Assembly: GCA_914767885.1 (NCBI GenBank)
Contig: CAJZBQ010000044.1
Span: forward strand, 186,001-250,000
DNA from: Blepharisma stoltei
Taxonomy: Eukaryota > Ciliophora > Heterotrichea > Heterotrichida > Blepharismidae
Reading direction: 5' to 3'
Length of the DNA: 64,000 nt
Position numbers and translations under genes: made by a program. Positions 10,301 to 20,779 of the stretch are shown here, piece after piece (positions within the stretch are counted from its first letter, which is position 1; the number at the start of each line of letters is the position of its first letter). The notes below the pieces were generated by a model, which worked only from the letters and a program-made list of their open reading frames with translations, searched no databases and was not told where the DNA came from.

Positions 10301-13300
10301 AAGTTCGGGCGAGGCAACGCTGCCGGTGCGGGATTTCTGGCCCAGCTGAGGGCGGAACTTTATAGAATGGCTTGGTAGGGCTAACCGGTCCAAGATTGCT
10401 TGGTGACGTCACCAGTCGGGAGTTAAAAGGATGGGCTTAAGCATGCCTATCTCATCCTGCTGAAGAAATCAAGACACCTTAAATACCTAAGTAACTAACT
10501 CCCCCCCTCGAAGTTCGACCAAGATATAGGGAAATTCCTATTTTTTTGGAAAAATTAACCCCCTCAAAGTTCGACCAAGACCTATATAAATTTACTAGGA
10601 AAATAAGCAATTTTTCAAAAATTTTAAACTATGTGGGGGTGAGCTTGCGATTTTTGAATTCAAGTTCTAAAAAAGCGTTACAAAACCATCTTGCACTATT
10701 TTTTCTAACCCTTACACCCTCTCAACCATACAGAAAGAATATGATAAATATTTTTTTTTTAACTAATAAATTATATAAAAAAAATTCTATATAAATTTTT
10801 TTTAAAAAAAAATTTTCTTAACCCCCCTCGAAGTTCGACCAAAAAAAAATCTTGGTCGAACTTCGAGGGGGGGGAGTAAGTAAGTAAGTCCTTATTTCTT
10901 CAATTTTTTCTTTAAAAAGTTTTTCGCATTCATCTAATTTTAATTCCAAATTTTTTTCGTATTTTTCTTCAATAATCCTGATTTTTGTTTTATTTTCTTT
11001 TTCAGACTCAGAAATTTTTTTCTCAAAAATCGCAATTTTCTTTTCATATTCTTCTCTAATATCTTTTTCAAGATTTTCAGGGTCTGGATATGAAGAAATT
11101 TCGTTTTCAAGCTCCTCAATTCTTTCATCACGCTCTTTTAGAGTTTGTAGCAAATCTTCAGTTTCTGCTTTATATTTAGCTTGCAAAGATTGTAGAGAAG
11201 ATTTTAACTTTTGGGCTTCTTGGTTAGGCTCATCTTTTTCAAGCTCTATTTTTTTCAATGAGTCTCGATGAAGATGTCCTCTTTGTTCTTCAATTTGCCG
11301 CTTATAATTATCAATAAGATTTTGTGCCTGATTATTTGCATGCCTTAAATTTTCCATTTCTTCTTGATACTGGCTTGCTAGCTCTTTTGATAGCTGTAAT
11401 TCACTTTCAAGCCTTCTTATGGTTTTATTTTGTTCTAATTGATTATTTTCAATAATTCTTATATCGCTTTTCTTTTTACTTTTTTCTTCTTCAAGCTCTT
11501 GAGCTAATTCTTCAATTTTATCATTTAAATCGTGTATAATCTCATTAGAATTCCTATCATTATTTTTATATTCTTCAATTTTTGCAGTTAAATCAATTAT
11601 TTCTTGGTGCATGTTGTGAATTTCTGCTTCCATAATTGCGATTGTTTCTTTTTCTTCTAAATCGTCTATTGCAGTTTCTGGCTTATTTTTTGAGTTAATT
11701 TGCCATTTTAACTGTGAGATTTCTTCTTCATAGCTGCTAATTCTTTTTTTCAAAATATTGTTTTCGTCTTGAGATTTTAATATTTTTTTTTCATATTGGT
11801 CTTTTATTTTATTTAAATGAGTTTCATAGTCAGCATTTGTAGTCCTGCCAGCCTGGACGTCATTAAGCTGGGTTTCTAAGGTCTCGATCTGAAGTTTTGC
11901 CATTTTTAGGTCATCAAATTCTTTTTGTGAGTCTTCATTAAATATTTTCAGCTTTTTACTAGCTTCATTAAACGCTTCTTTAAGATTTAAAATTTCTTTG
12001 TCTTTTTCTTCATTTTTTGCTTTTTCTTTTTTAAGCTGCTGATCAAATTGATTTAATTTTACTTCACTTGACTGCTTAAAAGCTAAAAATTCATTTTCAA
12101 GCTGCTCTTTTGATTTTTGTAAAAAATCAATTTTATCCAAATGGGCCTGAATTTCTTTCATTTTTGCATTATTTACGATTTTCAGCCCTGAAATTTCCAT
12201 AGTTAGCTCTTCAATTTCTTTTTCTCTTGGGGTCGTGCTTTCTATAATACTTCGCTGTGATAGAGCTGGTGCAGATTAAATAATCGTGTATTTTTTTGAT
12301 AATAATGATTTCATTGAAGTGCATTTGGTCAAAAAATTGGTTAAAATCTTTTTATGGAAAAAAACCATTAAATTTTGACCAAAGTGCAAATCATTTAATA
12401 TGTAGCTGATAGAGCATGTGTTAAATCTTCAATTTTTTTATCTTTTTCATCAATATACAGCTTAAGCTGTCTTATTTCTTCTCTAGCATACCCTAATGAT
12501 TTTCCTTGCATTTGCTCCAAGCTTGACTGGTCTTTATACTTATACTGAAGCATTTTCAAATGCTCTTCTAAGTCACTAATTTTTTGCAAAAAATCCCCTC
12601 TTTCAGCTTCAAGTTTTTTCGCATATGCCGCATTATCATAAAGCTCTTTTTGGGTGATTTCATGCATTTCTTGTTCTTTTTTTAATGCAATTTTAATATT
12701 TGAAATATCATTTTTCAGCTTTTGGTTGTCGTCATAAATAATCGAGTTTTCTCTAGCTTGTATTAAAGACGCATCATGGGTTTTCATTTGATTTGATAAT
12801 AACGCACTGCCTTGGCTTATAGCGTCACTTGCCAAATTTCCTTTTTTATTCGCTCTAAAGCTGTTATTAGCTGACGACCTTTTTGAATTGATATCTGTAG
12901 GCCCCATAAACCACCCTTGGTCATGATTTCCAGGTGAAAATGTAAGTGCTTCATTTTCATCATGAGTAGGATAATCCAGCACAGGTAGCCCATGAGATGA
13001 CCCTGGCCTTCTGCTTGATGGTATTGCAATATCAATTTTTTCAATTGAAGAATGCGGCCTTACCAAGGCTGGAGGCATTGAGGAATCGTTTTGCGACTGG
13101 TCCCAAAAGTCAAGATCTTGGTCAATTGACATGCTAGGCGCTGAAACCTGAGGAAAGAGACCTTCAGTTTGAGTTATATGAGCTCTGCTCCAATTCATCA
13201 TTTTTGAAATCTGCTTTGGGGTGAAGGCTCGAGACTGAGGCTGAGAACAGCTGCTTTCAGGCCGAGACTCATCAAAATTAAGGTGTCTAGGATGCTCTAT

Positions 13301-13540
13301 ATCAGTGTTTTGGTTAATTGTGGAATTCATAGAACTCTCGAAGAAATCTTCAATTGGAGGTCTTTCTGGGGAAGTTTGCATATCTTTGTAAGCACTTGAG
13401 TCGTGGTCGTATGCAGATCGGCCAGAAATAAGCTCAGATGACATGTCGCTGAAGCTTCCTTCTGGGACTTCAATTTGGTCAATTAGCTCGTGGAGTTCCC
13501 TATTTCTTTGTAAATCGCCGACACTGGGCTTTCTTTCCAT
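7362..13540 (-). CDS. Long coiled-coil protein (about 1,551 aa), germline copy with three insert sites
   Basis: The N-terminal ~380 residues are Ser/Pro-rich and disordered (MERKPSVGDLQRNRELHELI start). Most of the remainder is heptad-rich Glu/Lys/Leu coiled coil, and the last ~130 residues are again loose. No motor, actin-binding or GRIP domain was seen. Proteins of this build are common in basal bodies, cortex and Golgi, but nothing shows which applies here. Inserts: a 149-bp IES (12258-12406), a composite retroposon plus C-family MITE (10063-10887) and a B-family MITE (8462-9007). Removing 149+825+549 bp leaves exactly 1,552 codons, with joins THALS-QRSIIES, EEIR-TKYEKE and KETL-REELHK. 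It is convergent with the FLYWCH-like gene and divergent from the gene at 13706. Confidence 0.85.
8462..9007 (-). mobile_element. MITE family B, copy B1 (546 bp)
   Basis: Ends are CTCCCCCCC...GGGGGGGGAG, flanked by TTA at 8459-8461 and 9008-9010. The motif CCTTGATCGAACG (with variants) occurs four times: an inverted pair forming a hairpin at the left end, and two same-direction copies about 55 bp apart at the right end. Removal plus one TTA rejoins KETL-REELHKRSEDF in the coiled-coil gene. Confidence 0.85.
10078..10498 (+). mobile_element. SINE-like retroposon R6
   Basis: Starts TAATAATAAAATGGCTCAG after GTCCTTATTTCTTCA (10063-10077). The same 15-mer recurs at 10888-10902. The tail is a TAAG repeat that is itself split by the C-family MITE. 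A diverged copy lies at 28061-28403 on the other strand, and a core (GACCCTTAGGCGGAACACGC) is shared with R7/R8. Confidence 0.8.
10499..10876 (+). mobile_element. MITE family C (378 bp)
   Basis: CTCCCCCCCTCGAAGTTCGACC end and its inverted complement at the right, flanked by TAA (10496-10498 and 10877-10879). The motif CGAAGTTCGACC occurs as two direct copies about 60 bp apart at the left and as a hairpin pair at the right. It is inserted in the tail of retroposon R6, so it is the younger element. Confidence 0.85.
12258..12406 (-). other. 149-bp IES in the coiled-coil gene
   Basis: Bounded by 9-bp direct repeats TGATAGAGC (+ strand, 12258-12266 and 12407-12415). Removal joins THAL to SQRSIIES in frame, while the retained sequence gives a TAA three codons into the insert. 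It contains imperfect inverted arms (TGCATTTGGTCAAAA / TTTTGACCAAAGTGCA). Confidence 0.85.
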
Positions 13541-13705
13541 TTAATTTATTTATATCCCGGTTATAATTATAGCTACTATCAAATTTTGACTGATTTTTTA
13601 GTATTATTAAGATTTATAATAAATTAATTTTTTAATAAATAAGCGTTTTCTGTAGAAATTATATAGAAAAATAAGTATATATAATACCTACTAATTAATA
13701 AACAT

Positions 13706-14539
13706 ATGGAAACCAAAAGCTTCAGATGGTTATTAGAAGTCTTAGCACATGAGCATGTCAATTTGCCTGTATTAGACACGTTTCTAGTGAGCAAATCTCA
13801 AGTTTCTTCATGAATTATCACTGATAGTAAAGGAAAGCTTCACAAAAAACCTATGGATTCTGCCACTTATACGCTAAGCACAATAGATCTTATAAGCTCT
13901 GAATATTTTGAGGCGATTAAATTAAGACAAAGAGGATCAGATATCGCATATGTTTATACTAGAGAAGGTAGAATAGTTGTTTCGCAAAATACATTAGAAG
14001 ATTTCAAAATGAGGAACCTTTATGGGGTCACTGTTTTTTGTATTCAAAGGGCCAAGCCTCATTTAGGGGAAAATTCAAAATTATATAGACTTAAGCTTGA
14101 GTACTCGAAAAACGAATATTCAGCTGAATTTTATTTGATCAATCCTTTACTAAAAGTAAAGAATAGAGAATGGTTTCAAGAAGTAAAAGATATTGCAACG
14201 ACTATTCTTGCTGCAATTTTAGAAAGTACAGAAAAAGTGATAATTTCAATTGATATTGACTTTATGAAAGACGAAAGAAACCAGTTTTGGGTTGCCTATG
14301 TGTGGAATTGTAAACTAGTTCCTTGGGATATTTTTAAAGAAGAAAATTATGACTTCAAAAGCACTTATATAAGAATGGACTCAAAGATAGATTTAGGGAA
14401 TAAGTTGAAAAGAAGAGATGATAGTCTTAATAAATTTGGAAATAAAAAGAAAAAATTGTATCAGTTTAGGGTGAGAACGCCGGAGGATTCCGTGAGTAGT
14501 GAAGATGATGAATATGAGCATGGCTGATTGAATTTATAG
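13706..14539 (+). CDS. Unknown protein, 277 aa
   Basis: Continuous frame of 278 codons from ATG, with TGA read as Trp at 13811 and 14530 and a TAG stop. The start is the first ATG after an AT-rich leader and is divergent from the coiled-coil gene (165 bp apart). The N-terminal ~45 residues (METKSFRWLLEVLAHEHVNL) are helical. The middle mixes strand and helix, and the last ~50 are Lys-rich then acidic (KKKKLYQFRVRTPEDSVSSE). No domain was recognised. No insert was found, which is unusual among its neighbours. The next gene starts 17 bp downstream. Confidence 0.8.
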
Positions 14540-14556
14540 TATTTTATATTAAATTT

Positions 14557-15361
14557 ATGCTAGGGGTATAAAATATTTATCAGGAGATAAATCCTATTAG
14601 TTAAGATATAAAAAAAAAATTCAAAAATAAAATTATTAGGGTCAGCATTATTAAATGGAGTTTTAGCTGTCGAGCCAAACCTTGAGAGTAGAGACTCAAG
14701 GAAAAGATTTGCAATGGGTGGAAATAGTGTAGGAGGAACCTTAAGTGATAGGTCACTAAAACACAAAAGTTCCCAAAATGTGGACTCTACTTATGAAATT
14801 AATCCGCATTTTTTAGAGCTTCTATGCAAAACGAGAGGAAAAATTAATTCAATTAAAGAAGGAAATTTTTTAAGCTTAAGACATGAAGAAGATAGTGAAA
14901 TTGATAGAGAAAAAGAAAAATTACTAAAAGAAATAGGGGAGGAAGAAAAAATTCCTAATAATGCTCCAAAAATAATACCGTTTTTAGCAAATCTAATAAA
15001 AAAAGAAAAAGAATCCGCAAATAAGCCTAAATCTGACCGAACACCGCCAAGAAGTAATATTCAAATTACCCCAAAGCTAGATTTCAAAATATTTAGCCCT
15101 GCAGCTGCAAAAAAACTGTCTCCAATTGATAAAAAACCTCAGTCATCAGCTCGCCAAAAGAGATTGAGAAGAATTGAAACAATGAAAATCAGAAAAAGTG
15201 CAACAATTACAAAGAACACTACGTCCGCTACACCATTACCAAGGGCAAGTCTTCCTTCCAAGCTATTATTAACTCCTACAATGAGTTTAAACAACCTTTC
15301 TCCAAAACTGACTACACCACAGCCAAGTCGTTCGCCAACTCTCCGATTTAATTTTACTTAA
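14557..15361 (+). CDS. Unknown basic, low-complexity protein, 242 aa
   Basis: Starts at an ATG 17 bp after the previous stop, if a 76-bp IES (14561-14636, bounded by TAGGG) is removed: MLGSALLNGVLAVEPNLESR continues into MGGNSVGGTL. Total after removal is exactly 243 codons. If retained, the frame hits TAA at once and the first downstream ATG would be at 14714. The body is Lys/Ser/Pro-rich (SDRTPPRSNIQITPKLDF, then KKLSPIDKKPQSSARQKRLR) and likely disordered. Several S/T-P sites suggest phosphorylation by proline-directed kinases (inference). The function is unknown. Confidence 0.7.
14561..14636 (+). other. 76-bp IES bounded by TAGGG
   Basis: Direct repeats TAGGG at 14561-14565 and 14637-14641. 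Removal fuses the upstream ATG CTA GGG in frame with the gene body. Confidence 0.65.
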
Positions 15362-15407
15362 TAATGATATGAAATTCTACTCAAAAAGCTGTTATATTCA
15401 CAAATTT

Positions 15408-17360
15408 TTACTTTCTTGACTGTCTTCTTCTTTTTGGTGTTCTTTTTCGCACTAATCTAGGATCTATATCTTCCTCTTCAGTTGATGATAATTTTCTCAT
15501 ATGATTTCCATCATGATTTTTTTTCGTTTTTTTCGGAGATTCATCTTCTGATATGTCTCTAGTAAAATCTTCCTCACCTCTATCTCTTCCTGTAGTGATC
15601 ACATCATTATAATTATTTTTCTTTCCATTTTTCTTTTTACCAGTTTCTTCTTCTGAGTCACTTCTTGAGTTCAGTTTTGCTAACTCCCCCCCTCCGTGAG
15701 TGAACAAAAAAATTTTGTTGACTCACGGAGGGGTTAATTTTTGTTTTTAAAAAAATTTATATATAAATTTTTTATAAAATTGTTTTTTCGAAAATTAAAT
15801 AATCTCACTTCTATAAAATTGGGAAGAAAAATATTAATTTAATTTGTAAAAATTATGTTTTAAAACGCAATTTGTTTAAAATTAAGCAGATTTAGCTCTA
15901 GATTTCATTATACTAATTATCACTTATATATCAAAATTTTTTTTCCATAAAAAATTTTTCTAATAAAAACGTTTTTGTTCACTCACAGAGGGTGGTTTTT
16001 GGGCAAAAAATAGGGATTTTTTCTAATGGTTTTATTCACTCACGGAGGGGGGGAGAGTAAAGAGACCTCTTTTCTCGATTTTCTCTTTTTTTTAAAAGCT
16101 TTGGGCTGCTCTTCTATTTCAAGCTCATCAATAGGGGCTTGGTCTAGCAGTGTTTTGACAGAGCTCATGAGCTCTTTTATGTGTAAAAATGTAAATAATA
16201 ATTTTGTTAGATACCAAATTATCAGGAGTGCTATCACTCCATTTTCTAAAAAATCTTTTTGGTCGATGAAGTGGTATATAACTAAAACACCTGCGAGTGC
16301 AGTTTTTATCAGTCTTTGGGCAATATCCTCTAAATCTTCAAATAAATAGATTTTTTTTTTATAATAAAAATTAATTTTCAATTTATTATTAATTGAAGAC
16401 GGTCTAGTGTATTAATTTATATTTGAATGATGAAAATATGTGGTAAGTGAGGATTAAGTTTGTCCTGAACACCCGGAATGGGCGAAAAACACCAATATAT
16501 ACTAGCATAGCTGCATGCAGTGTGACTACAAGTATAAGCTGGATATCTTTATATTCTCCTATCATACATAAGCTTGCCGCAATACCAATATTCTCGAATT
16601 GCTCAAAAATCAAATGAAATTCTCTTATAAAATACCTATAAGCCCTATAATCAGCCCCAAAAATTTTTTTAATTTTGGATGCTTCCAAGTTCGCTCTATG
16701 TTTAATCCTTAAATATAAAATTTTCCCAATAGGGTAAACCGCTAAAAGTGCTATGCTGACACCAAAAGATAACCCAGAATTAAAATCAATAGTCTTTCCA
16801 TCAAGTATTTCTTTTAAATCCAAGAAAAACGACATTACAAGCCGAAAATGCACAATTTTCAAAATTTGCAAGCCGACTTCAAATTCCATTATCTTCGTCA
16901 AAATATTTTTGTCATATGTGCGCTTTCATATGAATTTAGATGCCACATAAGCCAAAATATACCCGCCTACGATGCATATAACAGTAAATACATTATAAAA
17001 ATAGTAAGGTTCTCATTCATCAGTCGCAAAAAAATAATCAGGATAATTGATCGTTTCAGGTTGGGAAATTGAGTTTTTTATATCTTTATCAGCGTAGTTT
17101 ATAAACACCCAAGAGTGGTTTGCGTGAATTATTGTTGCAGATGAGTATGTGTACTTCAAGTTCAAATATGCAAGAGCTGTGAGAGTTTGGAGCTGAATCC
17201 AATTTCTGGCAAATCCGTCCATTACTTCTTCGAGCTCTCTTGTGAGTTTAGGTACAAAGATACCAAGTAGAAAAAGTGCGGTTGCTGCGTAGGAGCAAAC
17301 TAAAAATGCACCAAAGACTATAAACACAGTCTCAGTGGTGTCAGCATCATAATTCGCCAT
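15408..17360 (-). CDS. Polytopic membrane protein with basic C-terminal tail, 505 aa
   Basis: The N-terminal helix FIVFGAFLVCSYAATALFLL is a membrane segment. A luminal-like loop follows, then about seven further hydrophobic segments, including SLCMIGEYKDIQLILVVTLH and ENGVIALLIIWYLTKLLFTF. The last ~110 residues are charged, with Lys/Arg and Ser/Glu clusters (KKTKKNHDGNHMRKL). The layout is reminiscent of TRP-like or other ciliate multi-pass proteins, but no family is certain. Inserts: a 58-bp IES (16360-16417) and A-family MITE A1 (15684-16057). Removing 58+377 bp leaves 506 codons, with joins SSFKY-KKKIYLFEDL and RKEVSL-AKLNSRSD. A TGA at 17016 is Trp (ATDEWEPYYF). Confidence 0.8.
15684..16057 (-). 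mobile_element. MITE family A, copy A1 (374 bp)
   Basis: Flanked by TAA (15681-15683, 16058-16060). The left end is a hairpin of CCGTGAGTGAAC and its complement. The right end has two direct copies of GTTCACTCACRGAGGG separated by the conserved spacer around TTTTTGGGCAAAAAATAGGG. The middle is AT-rich. The gene is rejoined in frame without it. Confidence 0.88.
16360..16417 (-). other. 58-bp IES, TA-bounded
   Basis: Joining the TA at 16418 to the sequence left of 16360 turns SSFKYKLIH-stop into SSFKY-KKKIYLFEDLEDIA in frame. AT-rich, bounded by TATAAA-like repeats. Confidence 0.7.
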
Positions 17361-17801
17361 TTAAAAACTAAATAAACTGCTAATTTGTTGACTTATGAGT
17401 CTATCAGTTTTCCTTTCTGATTTTATCTTTAATTCTGAGAATTTAATTCATTATTTTACTCACTTCCCTATCTTTGATCATTTGCAATCAAAATTTACAA
17501 AATTAACTCTATCTAAGGTCGATATAATTCATGAGCCCATTCCAAAATCTAGCTAACTATGTTTAATAATGATGAATCTTAGAGATTATGCCACATAATT
17601 GTTCTTATGCAATTCTAATGCGATTTATATTAGTTAATTTATTGCAAATCTATATTGTAGGACTAATTCATGAAAACATTTTATATGAATAAATATTGGG
17701 ATAAAAATTTATATATATTATTTTTAGATAACTATCCTTGATCAAGCGAACGAAGTTCAATCAAGAATGGGGAAGAATCAGATGTTAAATCTGTTTGCTT
17801 A
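17361..17801. other. Intergenic with a relic B-type MITE end
   Basis: 5' region of the membrane-protein gene. At 17732-17774 the sequence CCTTGATCAAGCGAACGAAGTTCAATCAAGAATGGGG resembles a decayed inverted pair of the B-family end motif. Nothing else is supported. Confidence 0.45.
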
Positions 17802-18186
17802 CTCCCCCCCCCCTCCGTGAGCGAACAAAACCATTAGAAAAATCGCCATTTTTTGACCAAAAACCCCCACCCTCCGTGAGTGAACAAAAATTTTTTTAAT
17901 AGAAAAAATTTTAATGGAAAAAAATTTTGATATATAAATGATAATTAGTATAATGAAATCTAGAGCTAATTCTGTTTAATTTTAAACAAATTGCGTTTTA
18001 AAACATAAATTTTGCAAATTAAATTAATATTTGCTTCCCAATTTTTTGCAAATTAGGATTTTTTTAAATTTCGAAAAAAATATTTTTTATAAAATTTATA
18101 TATAAATTTTTTTTAAAAAAAAAAATTAACCCCCCTCCGTGAGCGAACAAAATTTTTTTTGTTCGCTCACGGAGGGGGGGGGGGAG
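17802..18186 (+). mobile_element. MITE family A, copy A2 (385 bp)
   Basis: Flanked by TTA (17799-17801, 18187-18189), so the duplication is TWA rather than only TAA. Left end with two direct motif copies; right end a long perfect hairpin of CCGTGAGCGAACAAAA. Reversed orientation relative to A1. It lies between genes. Confidence 0.85.
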
Positions 18187-18377
18187 TTAGATAAAAGTCA
18201 GGCAATATATCTTTAAATTTGCTATTTCTTATATCATGAGAATAATCTGCTATAATTTATCTTAAAAATTTAAATAAGCTTTTAGGTCAATATAAGCTTA
18301 ATATAGTTAAAACTGATTATTTACAAAAATTATCTCTGTATGTGTTTCACATCATATGTTCTAATATCTCCATTTCT

Positions 18378-19198
18378 TCAAACTATTATGGATTCGGGTA
18401 TTTTATTTAGATCATTTTTAGGGATCAATGATAATTTTCCATTGCATGAATACGATTTTTCTATTAATTCCTTAACTCTCTCTATCACTTCACAATTATT
18501 TTCTTGATTTTTCAGCATTTTTCTAGTTTTTTTGCTATTTTCAAATGTAAATTCAAATGACTGTTCCAAAGACGTTATATTCACATCTTTTGTTATTTCT
18601 TGTATAGGACTAATATTGCCTAGAGACTCAAGCAGAGATGAACTCAATAGATCTGGGGCTGGATTAATAGAAATATAGCTGTGTGACAAGCTTGATTCAT
18701 TTTCAGGGTCAATAAAATCGTTTCCAAGATGTTCGCTTGGAGACCTTGATGGCTGCTTTTTTCTATTTTTCAGAAAATCATTAAGCCTAGACGGCGAGTG
18801 ACTGAGATCTTCTAATTTTAATTCTACCCGTATTGGCTCAGCATTAATATAGCCATATTATAATAAATAGTCTCCTAATAATTTTTACCTAATTCTATAT
18901 TTTTTTATGATTAAGCAGAATATTGGTAATCTATTTGAAATAAATTAATTTTAAATATAATATCTTTATATTTATTCGAGGAGTGAGATCTTGATGAGCA
19001 TTTTGACGTTGAAAAGCTTTTTCGGTGAAGATTTAATTTAATAATCGGCTGTTTTCTGTCAGTTTTTGGAGGTGATTTTGGGGTTTTTGCATGAATATTT
19101 TGTCTTTTTGGTGGCGTTTTTAGTTCGTGTAATGATATATTTACTTCTTTGACTTCTAATGAGCACCTAATTTGATTATATCTTTTTAGGTAAGACAT
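18378..19198 (-). CDS. Unknown low-complexity protein, about 248 aa
   Basis: Two open blocks on the same strand: an N-terminal Lys/Ser/Pro-rich block (MSYLKRYNQIRCSLEVKE...) and a C-terminal Ser/Glu/Asn-rich block ending KIPESIIV. They join in frame as DYQYSA-EPIRVELKLEDL if 74 bp (18840-18913) are removed between two AGC/TGCT repeats, giving 249 codons. The second block has no usable ATG of its own, which supports one gene. No domain was recognised. The ATG is 9 bp from the stop of the MARCH gene on the same strand. The join is inferred, since the repeat is short and lacks TA. Confidence 0.55.
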
Positions 19199-19207
19199 TA
19201 TTATTTT

Positions 19208-19951
19208 TTATATATTAATTCTTGAAGTAGAAGGCTCAAAATCAGTCACATCTCGGCTACTCTGTCCTCTGCTGACAGCTGTTGATGACAATATTTTCAT
19301 TATTTTTGTTTTTAAAATAACAGCTATAATTGATAAAAACACCATGAAAACAAAACAAATCACAATTAGCAAGATAATCATGATATAGTCCACCCCATAC
19401 TTTTGTGCATGAGTTATTATCCACCAAATCAGCCCAGCAATTATAATGCACCCTACAACAATAGGAATTATCAGCTTAAAGTCTCTAAAAAACTCATAAT
19501 CTGCCTCTATTGTAGCATTTTCAATTTTTAATGCAATTTCTGTATGGCATAACTCGCAGATATTTTTACTCCCTGGTGTTTTTTGGCTGTATCTTATTCA
19601 TTGTTCTAAGCATTGCTTGTGGACATATTTGACGCTTCCTTTGCATAAACAAGGGGATATCATATCTTCTCAATTAGATGCGTCAAGACAGATGCGGCAA
19701 CGGAAAGGGCTGTTTGGGGATCTTGCATTAAAGCTGCTGTGTGTCACTTGGAATGGGAGTTTTGGAGTAATTGTTAAGATTTCGACTGATTCGACTGAGT
19801 CTCGGTTTGAGATCTTCATAGAGGTTTCTTCAGAAATATCTGAGTCGGAACCTCTTCGCTGGGCTGGGATAAAATCAATTGGAGATAGCAAGGCTCTGTT
19901 TTGCTTGAATGATGAGCTCGGCTCGGTGCTTATGTAGTTTGATTCTTGCAT
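19208..19951 (-). CDS. MARCH-type (RING-CH) E3 ubiquitin ligase, 247 aa
   Basis: Single continuous frame of 248 codons, with TGA read as Trp three times. The RING-CH finger is at about residues 77-133: CRICLD, then CLCKGS, then H-K-Q-C-L-E-Q-W, then CELCH, the C4HC3 pattern of MARCH ligases. It is followed by two hydrophobic segments (IIPIVVGCIIIAGLIWWIIT and MIILLIVICFVFMVFLSII), as in MARCH proteins anchored in endosomal or Golgi membranes. Known role: RING-CH ligases ubiquitinate membrane proteins. The ATG at 19951 is chosen because the frame above it contains a stop and MITE A3 lies just upstream. The C-terminal tail is Ser/Thr-rich. Confidence 0.9.
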
Positions 19952-19965
19952 ATAAATTTTTATAA

Positions 19966-20271
19966 CTCCCCCCATGAGCAACAAAAAAAAAATTGTCCGC
20001 ACACGGAAGCGGTTAATTTTCATTTAAAAAAATTGTATATATATTTTATATCATTTTTTTTTCAAAAAATCCCAAAAATTGGAAAGCAAATATTTATATA
20101 ATCTTGTAAAATTTTATATTTTAAAAGGCAATGTGTTGAGAAATTTTATTATAATAATAATTACTTATATATCAAAATTTTTTTTCATCAAAAATTTGTT
20201 GTTTAAAGGGTGGGCTTTTGGGCAAAAAATAGGGATTTTTCCAATGATTTTGTTCACTCACGGAGGAGGAA
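19966..20271 (-). mobile_element. MITE family A, decayed copy A3
   Basis: Flanked by TAA (19963-19965, 20272-20274). The ends and AT-rich middle match family A, but the inner hairpin is mutated (GTCCGCACACGGAAG). It lies 12 bp upstream of the MARCH start codon. Confidence 0.75.
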
Positions 20272-20345
20272 TAAGTACTTAAAAGATCGCGATCTTGATA
20301 GTGGAAAATGGATACGAAAATTTATCTAATTTATTTACAATCATA

Positions 20346-20671
20346 AGAAATAAAATGGTGATATATGGAAGCTGGGCTCTGAGGCGCACTCCCTATGGAG
20401 CAAGTGGGAACCATTCTAATGAAGCTGAAAGAAGGGCCTTTGCTCCTTTTGAAGAAGGCCCTTCAGACTTGGAGAAGCCTTGCCGAAGAGGGGGGAGCTT
20501 TTTTTCTCCCAAAGCTGCCAGATGGACTAGACAGGTTTTATCTACCACATGGTCCTTCCTTGTCAGAATCAGTGGGGCACTGTTTATTGAGACTGCTCTG
20601 TTGGATTGAACCATACAAAGGCTAGTGGATACCCACTTATGCTCAGATTAACCTTTTTAATAATAATAATA
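20346..20671 (+). mobile_element. SINE-like retroposon R3
   Basis: Flanked by ATTTACAATCATA (20333-20345 and 20672-20684). Starts AGAAATAAAATGGTG and ends in a (TAA)n tail. An open frame of 98 codons runs from the ATG in the 5' motif (20355) to TAA at 20649-20651, almost the full element. Confidence 0.8.
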
Positions 20672-20684
20672 ATTTACAATCATA

Positions 20685-20779
20685 AAAGAAGTCTATAAAA
20701 ATGAACTGGAGAAACTTGAGAACTTATGGGTCAGGCTAGACGGTAAGTCTTATAGCCATAATCTAATTAAATTAAATTA
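20685..20779 (+). mobile_element. Short SINE-like retroposon R4 (95 bp)
   Basis: Directly follows R3 and is bounded by the second and a third copy of ATTTACAATCATA (20780-20792). Starts AAAGAAGTCTATAAAAATGAA and ends (TTAAA)n. Either a truncated copy or a very small family. Confidence 0.7.

Noticed and set aside
8462-10876. CRISPR-like array from repeated short motifs
   Set aside because: Repeats are paired inverted/direct element ends, not regularly spaced repeats; organism is eukaryotic.
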